Positions 8,491-17,197 of a stretch of 64,000 bases of DNA are shown here, piece by piece. Below the pieces are notes generated by a model that saw nothing but the letters and a program-made list of their open reading frames with translations, was not told the origin of the DNA and made no database searches. Made by a program: the position numbers and the translations under genes. The stretch lies in assembly GCF_012927305.1 (NCBI RefSeq), contig NZ_JABBGH010000002.1, forward strand, positions 744,001 through 808,000, in the 5' to 3' direction. This DNA is from Hymenobacter polaris. Its GTDB lineage: Bacteria; Bacteroidota; Bacteroidia; Cytophagales; Hymenobacteraceae. Positions within the stretch are counted from its first letter, which is position 1. Every line of letters begins with the position of its first letter.

Positions 8491-9933
8491 CTACTCGCGC
8501 AGCAGGCGGGCCAGCGCCTGGCCATTGGCAGCGCGGGCCAGGTAGAGGCCGGCCGGCAAGCCCGCCGCTGGCTGCCATAGCACGCGCCCGCTGCCATCGG
8601 CGCTGAGGCGGGCCACCACGCGCCCTAGGGCATCAACCAGCGTCACGGCCTGGCCGGGCGCGGCCTGAAACTGCACCTGCTCGCGGAAGGGCACCGGGTA
8701 GGCCTGGCTTTCGGCGTTGGTGGCGGGCCGGGTGGCCAGGGCCTGGTTGGCGACTACGATAAGCAGGGTGCGCTCCTGGGTGGTGCGCTGCGGGCAGCCA
8801 TCGTCGAGTACTGCTACGGGCAAGGTGTAACGCCCTGGCGGCAGCGTGGCCGGCACTTGCCACGTCAGCCGGACCTGCGTGCCGCTCAGCGTGGCTAAGC
8901 TAAGGCCGGGTATAATGGTGGTAGAAGCGCAGGCAAAACTGAGTTGTTGGCCGGCATCAGGGTCGGCGGCAGTGAGGGTGAGGGCAAGCAGCTGGCCGGG
9001 GCGGGCTGCAATGGTCTGGTCGATGGGTTGCGCTGCGCCCCCGTCAACGGTGAGGCTGGTAAAATCGGGTGGGCGGTTGGTAGTGGCGTACGCCAGGTAG
9101 GTAAGGTCGCGCGTGACGAAGCCGATAAGCTGCCATTGGCCACCAATGCGCCGGTACTCGCTTACCTGGCCCGACATATTGAACCGGCCCTGCTGCGTGT
9201 TGCCGCCGCCCGCCGAGGTAAGCACGCCCGTGCGGACATCGAGCTGGTATTGGGGGGCGTAGGAACTACTTAAGTTGCTGCCACAAGTGGAAATAGCATC
9301 GGTGCCCCCGAGTACTTCGCGCGGCAGAATGAAGCTGTAGCTCAGCGAGTCGCCATCGGCATCATAGGCGCTGAAGCTGTAGCGCTGCGCGGCGTTGCCG
9401 CCCACGTGAGGCAGCAGCGTGGCCTGAAACTGCGGCGAGGAATCCTGCGCAGCCAAGGAGCTGTTTAAGTAGGCATTGACAAAGGAGTTATGAGAAACGG
9501 CGTTAACGATGTTCTGAATATTGTCGGCGCGGTTGCCTTGGGTGATGCCCAGCGTCCAGGCGCCCGTTGGCAGGTCGAGGTCGGTTTCGTAAATGGCGGT
9601 GTAATAAATTAAGTTGACGCCCAAATTGCCGCAGTTAATGGCGTAGCCAGGGGTAGGCTGATTGCGGGGAATGTCGGGCACCACTACCTTATTTGGCGCG
9701 GTGGCGTCGCAGCCACCCCGGGTAGCTACCAGGGTAATTGCTGATGAAAGCGTTTGATTGGTAGGGTCCAAAAACAGCCGGACGAGCACGTGGTAGCGGG
9801 GTATGCCCGGCGTAGTGGGCGCAATTGACTTATAGGCGATTTCGGCACCTTGGTTGTGGGTGGCATGGGCAGCATGCAGCCGTAGCCCTAGGGCCAAAGC
9901 CAGCAGCCAGCGAACGTGGAAAAGTGCGCGCAT
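8491..9933 (-). CDS. Secreted protein with type IX secretion C-terminal sorting domain
   Basis: 480 residues. A signal peptide (about residues 1-24, ending HAAHA) is followed by a long beta-rich, cysteine-containing region with Ig/cadherin-like segments (SAYDADGDSLSYSF and AADPDAGQQLSFACAS resemble cadherin-type motifs). The last ~80 residues form a type A T9SS sorting domain: YPVPFREQV, then VTLVDALGRVVARL, then LPAGLYLARA and a terminal LLRE. The protein should therefore be exported by Sec, moved across the outer membrane by PorU-type machinery and anchored at or released from the cell surface. No catalytic motif is visible; an adhesin or structural role is likely but not shown. It is convergent with the receptor gene. 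Confidence 0.8.
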   Translation of the reverse strand: MRALFHVRWLLALALGLRLHAAHATHNQGAEIAYKSIAPTTPGIPRYHVLVRLFLDPTNQTLSSAITLVATRGGCDATAPNKVVVPDIPRNQPTPGYAINCGNLGVNLIYYTAIYETDLDLPTGAWTLGITQGNRADNIQNIVNAVSHNSFVNAYLNSSLAAQDSSPQFQATLLPHVGGNAAQRYSFSAYDADGDSLSYSFILPREVLGGTDAISTCGSNLSSSYAPQYQLDVRTGVLTSAGGGNTQQGRFNMSGQVSEYRRIGGQWQLIGFVTRDLTYLAYATTNRPPDFTSLTVDGGAAQPIDQTIAARPGQLLALTLTAADPDAGQQLSFACASTTIIPGLSLATLSGTQVRLTWQVPATLPPGRYTLPVAVLDDGCPQRTTQERTLLIVVANQALATRPATNAESQAYPVPFREQVQFQAAPGQAVTLVDALGRVVARLSADGSGRVLWQPAAGLPAGLYLARAANGQALARLLRE

Positions 9934-10277
9934 AACAGGATAAAGGAAAGTGCATTTAAAGATAAGTAACTGACTGCCTAGCCGTCAAGCACTGGGTTAC
10001 GTTGGTTCTATCGTGGGCCCGTGGCGCGTAAAAAGGAGTTGCCGGAGCATTGCTAGCAGTAGCAGGCCCGGGCCTGCGCGGGGCCGGCTGAGGGCTTGGG
10101 TAGGCCTGGGGGTGCCAGCCGGGCCTAGGGGTGGGGGCGGGCACAGGGCGCGGGCCGCCGGTAGCGCGTAATTTTGCAGACTGCCTGGCCGCCCCGGCGG
10201 GCTAGTGGGCCAGCTTTGGGTTACTTTGCCGGTACGTTTGTTTGATTTAGAATAAGTTAGATTTTTCTACTCCCGCT

Positions 10278-11120
10278 ATGGCTTGGTTTAAACGACAGGA
10301 GAAGGGCATCATCACTCCCACCGAACAGAAAAAGGAAACGCCCGACGGCCTGTGGTACAAGTGCCCCGAGTGCAAAACCGTGGTGACGATGGCCGAGCAC
10401 AAGCGCCTGAACTACGTGTGCGGCAACTGCGGCTACCACGACCGCATTGATGCGGGGGCGTATTTTGAGCTGCTGTTTGACGAGGGCAAGTTTGAGGAGC
10501 TGGACGCCGACCTGACCTCGGCTGACCCGCTGCACTTCGTGGATACCAAGCCCTACCCGCAGCGCGTGGCCGCCACCGAGCGCAACACCGGCCTGCGCGA
10601 CGCCGTGCGCACCGCCCACGGCCAGAGCGCCGGCCAGCCGCTGGTAGTAGCCGCCATGGACTTTCGCTTCATCGGCGGCTCGATGGGCTCGGTGGTGGGC
10701 GAGAAGATTGCCCGCGCCATCGACTACGCCCGCCAGCACAAGGTACCCTTCCTCATGATTTCCAAGTCGGGCGGCGCCCGCATGATGGAAGCCGGCTACT
10801 CCTTGATGCAGATGGCCAAAACCTCGGCCAAGCTGGCGCTGCTGGCCGATGCCGGCGTACCCTACGTGAGCCTGCTGACTGACCCCACCACGGGCGGCGT
10901 CACGGCCTCGTTTGCCATGCTAGGCGATTTTAACATTGCCGAGCCGGGCGCCCTTATTGGCTTTGCCGGCCCTAGGGTCATCAAGGAAACCATTGGTAAA
11001 GACCTGCCTAAAGGCTTTCAAAGCGCCGAATTTGTGCTGGAGCACGGCTTCCTAGACTTCATCGTAGACCGCCGCGAGCTGAAGCAGCGCCTGGCCGATT
11101 TGTTTTCGCTGGTGCGGTAG
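10278..11120 (+). CDS. accD: Acetyl-CoA carboxylase carboxyltransferase subunit beta
   Basis: 280 residues, the family's usual length. An N-terminal four-cysteine zinc ribbon (C29, C32, C48, C51 in YKCPECK and YVCGNCG) is followed by the crotonase-like carboxyltransferase domain with [18 protein letters not shown] and [18 protein letters not shown]. With AccA it transfers carboxylate from carboxybiotin to acetyl-CoA, giving malonyl-CoA for fatty acid synthesis. The gene stands alone here, without accA or folC. A TACGTTTG at 10233-10240 fits the -7 element, leaving a 5' leader of about 30 nt. A long palindromic repeat sits 31 bp after the stop. Confidence 0.97.
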   Translation: MAWFKRQEKGIITPTEQKKETPDGLWYKCPECKTVVTMAEHKRLNYVCGNCGYHDRIDAGAYFELLFDEGKFEELDADLTSADPLHFVDTKPYPQRVAATERNTGLRDAVRTAHGQSAGQPLVVAAMDFRFIGGSMGSVVGEKIARAIDYARQHKVPFLMISKSGGARMMEAGYSLMQMAKTSAKLALLADAGVPYVSLLTDPTTGGVTASFAMLGDFNIAEPGALIGFAGPRVIKETIGKDLPKGFQSAEFVLEHGFLDFIVDRRELKQRLADLFSLVR

Positions 11121-11151
11121 CAAATAGACTTGTTCCCTGACAAGAAAAAGT

Positions 11152-11270
11152 AAAAAGCCCGTCATGCTGAGCGCAGTCGAAGCATCTCTACCGGGTAACT
11201 AACTCCTGACGTTAGAATTATACTTACGCGGTAGAGATGCTTCGACTGCGCTCAGCATGACGGGCTTTTT
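11152..11270. repeat. Long palindromic repeat, 42-bp perfect arms (family 1)
   Basis: 11152-11193 and 11229-11270 are perfect reverse complements around a 35-nt loop. Arm order: A-run, gcccgtcatgctgag, a variable gcgca, gtcgaagcatctctaccg. The loop contains cctgacgtt(a)gaatta, which recurs in the copy at 46644-46758. The outer T-run could let the element terminate transcription from either side. Confidence 0.9.
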
Positions 11271-11429
11271 TGGGAAGTTTAATTTGGGAATAAGTCTGAT
11301 AAGCATCTTGCTCATCTGCTCATTTACCACCTGGCATGACTATTGAAAAGCCTGTCCTAGGCAACTAGGACGGGCTATTTCGTATAAGGCTCGGTTGCAC
11401 TAGCGCCGCTTTACTTAAAAAGTTAAACC

Positions 11430-12179
11430 ATGACGACAACAAATTCCAAGTCACTCCTAGCCATTTTAATGGCTTTTATCTTGCTGCTAGGCTCGTGCGC
11501 CACCTCGCGCCAAACTAATGACGGCTCGCTATCGGACGCTAACGGCACGGGCGTGCGCAAAACTGGCAAGCTGAGCAAAACGGCCAAAGGTGGCATTCTG
11601 GGCGCGGGCGGCGGGGCCGTGGTAGGCGGCGTGCTAGGGAGCATTATTGGCGGGGGCCGGGGCACGGCCGCGGGCGCCATTTTGGGCGCGGCCGTGGGTG
11701 GCGGCGCGGGCGCCCTCATCGGCCGCAAAATGGACAAGCAGGCCGCCGAGTTGCAGCGCGACATGGCCAACGCCAAAGTGGAGCGCGTGGGCGAAGGCAT
11801 CAAAATTACCTTCGACTCGGGCATCCTCTTCGACACCAATAGCAGCTCGCTGCGCCCGGCCTCGGTGAGCGACATTAGCAGCCTGGCCACTACGCTCAAG
11901 AAATACCCCGATACCAACGTCATCGTGGAAGGCCACACCGACAACACCGGCACCGATGCCATCAACAACCCGCTGAGCGAAAACCGCGCCCAGTCGGTGG
12001 CCACGCAGCTTACCAGCCTAGGGGTTACCAGCGACCGCATCAGCACCAAGGGCTACGGCTCGGCCGACCCCATTGCCGACAACAGCACCGCCGAAGGCCG
12101 CCAGGCTAACCGCCGCGTGGAGGTAGCCATTTTCGCCAACGAGAAGATGAAGAAAGCCGCCGAAAACGGCACGCTGTAG
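11430..12179 (+). CDS. OmpA-family lipoprotein with glycine zipper
   Basis: 249 residues. A lipoprotein signal ends in LLLGSC (Cys near residue 23). Residues about 50-95 are a glycine-zipper stretch (repeated GxxxG such as GGGAVVGGVLGS and AVGGGAGALIG), which may insert in or span a membrane. The C-terminal ~110 residues are an OmpA-like peptidoglycan-binding domain: SGILFDTNSSSLRP, VIVEGHTDNTG, NNPLSENRAQSV and RISTKGYGSADP followed by NRRVEVAI. It probably ties the outer membrane to peptidoglycan. It is the first of three related envelope genes, each with its own terminator; the gene at 12789 is a close paralogue. Confidence 0.88.
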   Translation: MTTTNSKSLLAILMAFILLLGSCATSRQTNDGSLSDANGTGVRKTGKLSKTAKGGILGAGGGAVVGGVLGSIIGGGRGTAAGAILGAAVGGGAGALIGRKMDKQAAELQRDMANAKVERVGEGIKITFDSGILFDTNSSSLRPASVSDISSLATTLKKYPDTNVIVEGHTDNTGTDAINNPLSENRAQSVATQLTSLGVTSDRISTKGYGSADPIADNSTAEGRQANRRVEVAIFANEKMKKAAENGTL

Positions 12180-12212
12180 CCTTTGCCGGCTCGCGCAGCT
12201 CCTTATTTAACG

Positions 12213-12246
12213 AAGCCCCGAGGTAGCCGCCTCAGGGCTTTTTTTT
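12213..12246 (+). terminator. Rho-independent terminator
   Basis: 11-bp stem with one mismatch (12213-12223 with 12230-12240) followed by a T-run, 33 bp after the OmpA lipoprotein stop. Confidence 0.8.
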
Positions 12247-12334
12247 AAGTTTAAACCTCAACCCTAGCCCAGCTGGGCGCGTTAAAACCGGCGCGCCTAC
12301 CGGGCGCGCTCTTCCCACCTTACTCTTCCTTCTT

Positions 12335-12634
12335 ATGAAAGCTTTCCCCAAATTATTCGCCCTGCTACTGCTGTTTTTCACCTTGGCCGGTACCCTAGCC
12401 CAGGCTCAGGATAAACCCAAGGGCTGGAGCCGCAAAGCCAAAGGCGCAGCCATTGGCGGCGCGGGTGGTGCCGTAGTGGGCGGCCTGCTGGGCGGCGGCA
12501 AGGGCGCCCTCATTGGGGCCGGCGCCGGGCTGGTAGGCGGCGGTGCCATCGGTAAAAGCCAGGATAAGAAAAAAGACCCCGCCCGCTACAACCGCTACGT
12601 GAATAACAAGGCCAAGCAGGTGCCCGTGCACTAA
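12335..12634 (+). CDS. Small exported glycine-zipper protein
   Basis: 99 residues: a signal peptide ending in TLAQAQ (about residue 25), then KPKGWSRKAKGAAIGGAGGAVVGGLLGG, a glycine zipper matching the same region of the two flanking OmpA proteins, then a lysine-rich tail (KSQDKKKDPARYNRYVNNKAK). There is no OmpA domain, so it looks like a stripped-down paralogue. Glycine-zipper segments pack helices in membranes or form oligomers; a role alongside the neighbouring OmpA proteins is an inference. Confidence 0.75.
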   Translation: MKAFPKLFALLLLFFTLAGTLAQAQDKPKGWSRKAKGAAIGGAGGAVVGGLLGGGKGALIGAGAGLVGGGAIGKSQDKKKDPARYNRYVNNKAKQVPVH

Positions 12635-12662
12635 GCGCGGCAGTAGTATAGAATACACAGCG

Positions 12663-12692
12663 AGCCCGGCAGCATTGCCGGGCTTGTTTTTT
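12663..12692 (+). terminator. Rho-independent terminator
   Basis: 9-bp stem agcccggca/tgccgggct (12663-12671, 12676-12684) followed by tgtttttt, 28 bp after the small glycine-zipper gene. Confidence 0.85.
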
Positions 12693-12788
12693 ATAGTGGC
12701 CAGCCCTAGGGTATATTTTGGCAAGGTGCTTGCAAATGCCGAACTTGCCGCTTTAAAGCCTACTGCGGCCATTTTATTTACCTATCTC

Positions 12789-13505
12789 ATGAAAAAGTTG
12801 AAAATTTCGCTTACTTCTTTACTGGTGCTATTGGTGTCACTAGCTCAGCTGGCGCAAGCCCAAACTACTACCGTAACCACGGACAAGCCCAAGGGCATGA
12901 GCAAGACGCTGAAGGGCGGCATCATCGGGGGCCTGGGCGGGGCGGCAGGCGGCGCCATTCTGGGCCGCGTTATCGGGGGCAAGTCGGGTACGGCCAAGGG
13001 CGCCATTTTGGGAGCGGCCGTGGGCGGCGCGGGCGGCGCGCTCATTGGCCGGCGCATGGATAAGCAGGCGGCCGAGCTGCGCCGCGACTTGGAAGGCGCC
13101 ACCGTGGAGCGCGTGGGCGAAGGCATTAAAGTGACCTTCAACTCGGGCATCCTGTTTGGCAGCAACTCCTCGACCCTGACGGCCGCCGCCGCTGGCAACA
13201 TCGACGAGCTGGCCACCACGCTCCAGAAGTACGCCGATACCAACGTGGTGGTGGAAGGTCACACCGACAGCAGCGGCTCGGATGCCATCAACCAGCCCTT
13301 GAGCCAGCGCCGCGCCCAAGCCGTGGCCAACGAGCTAACCAAGGAAGGCGTGGATACCAGCCGCATTACGGCCACCGGCTACGGCAGCAGCCAGCCCGTG
13401 GGCGACAACAGCACCGTGGCTGGCAAAGCCGCTAACCGCCGCGTGGAAGTAGCCATCTTCGCCAACGACAAAATGCAGAAAGCCGCCAAGCGCGGCCTGC
13501 TGTAG
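12789..13505 (+). CDS. OmpA-family exported protein with glycine zipper
   Basis: 238 residues from the ATG at 12789, chosen because it directly precedes a signal peptide (MKKLKISLTSLLVLLVSLAQLAQAQ); a longer frame upstream would include the preceding terminator. The mature protein starts with KPKGMSKTLKGG, then a glycine zipper, then the OmpA domain (SGILFGSNSSTL, VVVEGHTDSSGSD, NQPLSQRRAQAVA, RITATGYGSSQP, NRRVEVAI). It is highly similar to the lipoprotein at 11430 over zipper and OmpA domain but carries a signal peptidase I type signal with no lipobox cysteine, so the two probably sit in different compartments or orientations. Confidence 0.87.
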   Translation: MKKLKISLTSLLVLLVSLAQLAQAQTTTVTTDKPKGMSKTLKGGIIGGLGGAAGGAILGRVIGGKSGTAKGAILGAAVGGAGGALIGRRMDKQAAELRRDLEGATVERVGEGIKVTFNSGILFGSNSSTLTAAAAGNIDELATTLQKYADTNVVVEGHTDSSGSDAINQPLSQRRAQAVANELTKEGVDTSRITATGYGSSQPVGDNSTVAGKAANRRVEVAIFANDKMQKAAKRGLL

Positions 13506-13514
13506 GCGTCCGAA

Positions 13515-13730
13515 CCACGGATTAACGCGGACTTTTCGGATTACGCGAATTTTGTGGAGGATGAAGCACCCGGCAGCTACTTGCTGCGTACAGGAAAGGC
13601 CACCCCCTGGGGGTGGCCTTTTTCGTGGTCAAGCCCCTAGGGGGCATTGGCCGGAGTAAAGCCGCCTGGCAGCGCTAGCCGCGCCGCCCCACTATCCGCG
13701 TAATCCGAAAAAATCCGCTTTAATCCGTGG
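13515..13730. repeat. Imperfect inverted repeat flanking the gap before the endonuclease III gene
   Basis: 13515-13548 and 13695-13730 are imperfect reverse complements (about 34-36 nt, with the shared core taatccgaaaa), separated by about 146 bp that holds a terminator. The GTG start codon of the next gene lies inside the right arm. Confidence 0.75.
13595..13623 (+). terminator. Rho-independent terminator
   Basis: 12-bp stem aaaggccacccc/ggggtggccttt (13595-13606, 13610-13621), 3-nt loop, T-run after; 89 bp past the OmpA stop. Confidence 0.85.
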
Positions 13731-14494
13731 CTCAGACAACTTCCTCCGCCCTCGATAAGGCCCTGGCCGACCACCAAATCCTGAACGAGTTTTACGGGCC
13801 GGTACCCAAGGCGCCGCGCCGCACGCCCATGCGCGAGCTGATTTCGACGCTGCTCTCGCACCGCACCACCCACGCCGACGAGGAGCTGGCCTACGACCGG
13901 ATGCTGGAGGCCTTTGGCGACTGGCCGGGCGTGCTGGCCGCGCCACTCGACGAGCTGATTCACGCCATTCGGACCACGCGCTGGCCGGCTACCCAGGCGC
14001 CGCGCATCCAGGATATTCTGCGGCGCATTCAGGCCGAGACGGGCGGCGAGTTTACGCTGGACTTCCTGGCCGACTGGCCCACCGAGCGCGCCATGCAGTG
14101 GCTAACCGATATGCCCGGCATCGGCCTGAAAACGGCCTCGCTGGTGCTGCTCTTCAATTTTCGCAAGCCCGTGCTGCCCGTCGATGCCCACGTGCACCGC
14201 GTGATGCAGCGCCTAGGGGTGCTGGGCCCCAAAGTATCGGTCGAGAAGGCCCACGAGGTGCTCTTAACCATGCTCAAGCCCGAACTGGACCCCGAAGGCT
14301 TGTTCAACTTCCACAAGCACAACTACTGGCACGGACAACAAATCTGCTTTTTCCAGCGCCCCAACTGTCCCCGCTGCCCGCTCAAGGGCTTCTGCAACTA
14401 CTACACCGAGCACTTTGGCCCCGCCACGCCCGAGGCGCTGGCCGCCACCCCGGCGCACTGGGACGCGGCCGCCTGGGGCAAGCTGCCGCATTGA
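13727..14494 (+). CDS. Endonuclease III-like DNA glycosylase/AP lyase
   Basis: 255 residues. HhH-GPD fold: helix-hairpin-helix MPGIGLKTASLV with the Schiff-base lysine K135, catalytic aspartate D153 in PVDAHVHRVMQRLG, and the [4Fe-4S] loop C207-x6-C214-x2-C217-x5-C223, exactly the Nth spacing. It should remove oxidised pyrimidines and nick abasic sites in base-excision repair. The GTG start at 13727 is the only start upstream of the domain, and it lies in a repeat arm, so the first ~10 residues are repeat-derived. The C-terminus extends about 30 residues beyond the iron-sulfur loop. A second long inverted repeat starts at the stop. Confidence 0.88.
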   Translation: MAQTTSSALDKALADHQILNEFYGPVPKAPRRTPMRELISTLLSHRTTHADEELAYDRMLEAFGDWPGVLAAPLDELIHAIRTTRWPATQAPRIQDILRRIQAETGGEFTLDFLADWPTERAMQWLTDMPGIGLKTASLVLLFNFRKPVLPVDAHVHRVMQRLGVLGPKVSVEKAHEVLLTMLKPELDPEGLFNFHKHNYWHGQQICFFQRPNCPRCPLKGFCNYYTEHFGPATPEALAATPAHWDAAAWGKLPH

Positions 14495-14635
14495 TAGTGA
14501 CTAGCTACTAGTGACGAGTGACTACTGTCAATACACGTTCTGGGCTTAGCTTCGCGCTAATCGCGGCAGAGCGTTTTTCAAAACAAGTGGCCATTGGACA
14601 TTTATTAGTCACTCGTCACTAGTAGCTAGTCACTA
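14495..14635. repeat. Inverted repeat with 29-bp perfect arms
   Basis: 14495-14523 and 14607-14635 are perfect reverse complements made of tagtgactagctactagtg and a short extension, with an 83-nt spacer. It fills almost the whole gap between the endonuclease III stop and the radical SAM start. Confidence 0.85.
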
Positions 14636-14641
14636 TAAAAC

Positions 14642-15649
14642 ATGCGCCTCGTTCGCCACCCGGTTCTCTGCAATTACTACGTCACGTACCGCTGCAATGC
14701 GAAGTGCGCGTTTTGCGACATCTGGGAGAAGCCCTCGCCCTACGTGACGCTGGCCGAGGCCGAGGCCAACCTGCGCGACCTCAAGCGCCTAGGGGTGAAG
14801 GTGATAGATTTTACGGGGGGCGAGCCGCTGCTGCACCGGCAGCTACCCGAGCTGCTGGCGCTGGCCAAGAACCTAGGGTTTCTCACTACCGTTACAAGCA
14901 ACGGGCTGCTGTACCCCAAAAACGCCGAGAAGCTGCGCGGGCTGATTGATATGCTGCACTTTTCGCTCGACAGCATCGACCGCGCCACCCACGACCAGGG
15001 CCGGGGGGTAGCTTGCTACGACTTCGTACTCGAAAGCATTCGAGTGGCCCGCGCGCTGGGCGAGCGGCCCGATGTGCTGTTCACCGTATTCGGCCACAAC
15101 CTGGCCGATTTGGAGCGCGTGTACCAGGAAATAACGCAGCCCAATGGCCTGCTGCTCATTCTGAACCCGGCCTTCGAGTACGGCGAGGTGGAAACCGGCG
15201 AGCAGCTGACCGATGCGCAGCTCGATTACCTATCGGCTTTTGGTCGGCGCAAGGGCGTGTACCTCAACGAAGGGTTTATTGCCCTGCGCCGCGACGGCGG
15301 CAACCACGTGGCCGCGCCCGTGTGCCGGGCCGCCAGCACCACGCTCGTCATCTCGCCCTACAACGAGCTGGTGTTGCCCTGCTACCACCTGGGCCAGCAG
15401 AAATTCCCTATTGATAGCCAGCTGTTTGCGCTTTATAATTCGGCCGAGGTGCAGCGCCTGGCCGCGCTCGAAGGTCGCCTGCCGCAGTGCGAGGGCTGCA
15501 CCATCAACTGCTACATGCAGCCCAGCTTCGCGGTCGAAACCAGCAAGTACTTTTGGCAGGCGCTGCCCAGCACCCTTAAGTACAACTGGGAAAAGGGCAC
15601 TTGGAAGCAGCTGCTCAGGAAGCGGCCGGCGCCTTTATCGGTAGGCTAG
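14642..15649 (+). CDS. Radical SAM protein with C-terminal cysteine-rich (SPASM-like) region
   Basis: 335 residues. The radical SAM cluster motif CxxxCxxC is C18-C22-C25 in RCNAKCAFC; the SAM-binding GGEP is at 59-62. Later cysteines (PVCRAAS, VLPCYHLG, LPQCEGCTINCYM) resemble a SPASM/auxiliary cluster region, as in peptide- or lipid-modifying enzymes. The reaction cannot be assigned from context: neighbours are a DNA repair gene and a membrane protein. There is no signal peptide, so it is cytoplasmic. Its 3' end overlaps the convergent gene by 35 bp. Confidence 0.85.
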   Translation: MRLVRHPVLCNYYVTYRCNAKCAFCDIWEKPSPYVTLAEAEANLRDLKRLGVKVIDFTGGEPLLHRQLPELLALAKNLGFLTTVTSNGLLYPKNAEKLRGLIDMLHFSLDSIDRATHDQGRGVACYDFVLESIRVARALGERPDVLFTVFGHNLADLERVYQEITQPNGLLLILNPAFEYGEVETGEQLTDAQLDYLSAFGRRKGVYLNEGFIALRRDGGNHVAAPVCRAASTTLVISPYNELVLPCYHLGQQKFPIDSQLFALYNSAEVQRLAALEGRLPQCEGCTINCYMQPSFAVETSKYFWQALPSTLKYNWEKGTWKQLLRKRPAPLSVG

Positions 15650-16136
15650 GTATGGCGGCTTTAAGGCCGCGCAGGGCGGTGCGCAGCTCCTCAGGGCGCT
15701 GACTGCCCAGCAGCAGGCGGTGGCCGCTCTTAAACACCAGCTGCAAACCCTCGGGGCCCCACACATTGTAGGCCTTATTGCCCTGGAGGCCGCGCAGGCC
15801 CCAGCCGCCATACTCGCCCAGCGGCGAGTAGCGGCGAGGAAACACCTGCCGAAACTCGCTCCAGGGCCAGTGGCGCCAGCGCCATAACAGCGGAAAATAA
15901 CGGTAGTGCACGCCCTCGGCATCGAGGCGCACCTGCAGCCGCAGCAGCCCTAGGCCCACTACCAGCGCCAGCACCAGCAAGGCCGGCAGCGCCAGCACCA
16001 CCCGCGACTTTAGGTTGTACTGGGGCGAGGAGTAGCCAATCCAGACGCCAGCGGCCAGCAGTAATAGCAGCAGCCACCACCAGCGCCGGCCAAACCATTG
16101 CGTTTCGCTGTAGCTGGGGGCAGTGGGGCGGGCCAT
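15615..16136 (-). CDS. Small membrane protein of unknown function
   Basis: 173 residues from the ATG at 16136 (MARPTAPSYSETQ...); the frame extends 25 codons further upstream but that part has no start of better quality. Two transmembrane segments (about residues 18-35 and 45-65) are followed by a soluble C-terminal domain of alternating beta strands (LDAEGVHYRYFPL, LQLVFKSGHRLLLGSQ), reminiscent of bacterial PH-like domain membrane proteins. The role is unknown. Its end overlaps the convergent radical SAM gene by 35 bp. Confidence 0.6.
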   Translation of the reverse strand: MARPTAPSYSETQWFGRRWWWLLLLLLAAGVWIGYSSPQYNLKSRVVLALPALLVLALVVGLGLLRLQVRLDAEGVHYRYFPLLWRWRHWPWSEFRQVFPRRYSPLGEYGGWGLRGLQGNKAYNVWGPEGLQLVFKSGHRLLLGSQRPEELRTALRGLKAAIPSLPIKAPAAS

Positions 16137-16229
16137 CGGAGGGGGCGGATAGAGGTGGTAAGTTGCCCGAAACAGGCTAAACCAGGCGGCGGCCGTAGTA
16201 TTACGGGGCAAAGTTTGCGCCGTTCGCCT

Positions 16230-16787
16230 ATGCCCGCCCTTATTTTACCCGTTCACGGCATTTTGCCGACCCTAGGCTCCGACTGCTTCGTGGCCGACAA
16301 CGCGACCATTGTGGGCGATGTAGTGCTGGGGCGCGGCTGCACGGTCTGGTTTTCGGTCGTCATCCGAGGCGATGTGAACAGCATTCGCATCAGCGACGAA
16401 ACCAACGTGCAAGACGGGGCCGTGCTGCACTGCACCTTCGAGCGGGCCGCCCTCACCATCGGCGCGCGGGTCAGCATTGGGCACCGGGCCATCGTGCACG
16501 GCTGCACCATCGAAGACGACGTGCTGATTGGCATGGGCGCTATTGTAATGGACCACGCCGTAGTGGGTGCCGGCTGCCTGATTGCGGCCGGCGCCGTGGT
16601 GCTGGAGCGCACCATCTGCGAGCCCGGCTACCTCTATGCGGGTGTGCCCGCCCAAAAAATCAAGCCGATTAGCCCAGCGCAGCGCGCCAGCATCGAGCGC
16701 ACGGCGGCCAACTACCAGCGCTACGCCAGCTGGTTTGGCGGCGCGGCGGCCGAGCCCTTGCCCGGCGGACCTGGCCCTAGGGAGTAG
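16230..16787 (+). CDS. Gamma-class carbonic anhydrase family protein (hexapeptide repeat)
   Basis: 185 residues from the ATG at 16230. Left-handed beta-helix hexapeptide repeats run from about 20 to 135. Three histidines in the zinc-binding positions are present (H67 in AVLHC, H85 and H90 in IGHRAIVHGC), together with GMGAIVMDHAVV and the C-terminal PAQKIKPIS helix. The family (YrdA/PaaY/CaiE-like) includes zinc carbonic anhydrases and trimeric acyltransferase-like proteins; catalytic activity is not assured. The gene is divergent from the membrane protein, with 93 bp between starts. Confidence 0.88.
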   Translation: MPALILPVHGILPTLGSDCFVADNATIVGDVVLGRGCTVWFSVVIRGDVNSIRISDETNVQDGAVLHCTFERAALTIGARVSIGHRAIVHGCTIEDDVLIGMGAIVMDHAVVGAGCLIAAGAVVLERTICEPGYLYAGVPAQKIKPISPAQRASIERTAANYQRYASWFGGAAAEPLPGGPGPRE

Positions 16788-17197
16788 CGGCCGGGCAGTA
16801 GGAGTGGGAGCCAAGCCGGGCTGCTAAGGGTTTTTTTAAGGACTATGGGAGGCCCTAAGCCGCGTGGCTGCCAGCGCCGGGCCGTTGCGTTGGGGGTGGT
16901 TGCTAGGGGGTAGATGGGGCAAAACAATTCTCATTAGGGCAATGGAGACGCGGTTTGCGTAAAAAAACTACGGCTAATTAAAGTGCAAGGAACACAAAGA
17001 CTTTGCTGGATACTGTCGTGGTAGTGGAGAAAGGTTTTTTAACGTTTTATCACGCATTTATTCAACTTGGCCTGCGTATTAACCGTAACAGGGGCAGAAT
17101 TGCTTGGCTTAGGTGTAGCCTAAATGAATGCTTTGATAATCAAGGCGCTTACTCTACCTACGTACCCTTTTTCTTTTCACCCCCAATTTTTTTCGCC
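16788..17197. other. Intergenic region before the first RAxY lipoprotein
   Basis: 410 bp without a convincing gene. The first half is GC-rich; the part after about 16920 is AT-rich and probably carries the promoter and leader of the lipoprotein at 17198. No tRNA, repeat or terminator is recognisable. Confidence 0.5.

Noticed and set aside
9956..10144. Short Pro-rich open frame upstream of the T9SS cargo gene
   Set aside because: No signal peptide, no conserved motif, probably promoter DNA of the neighbouring genes.
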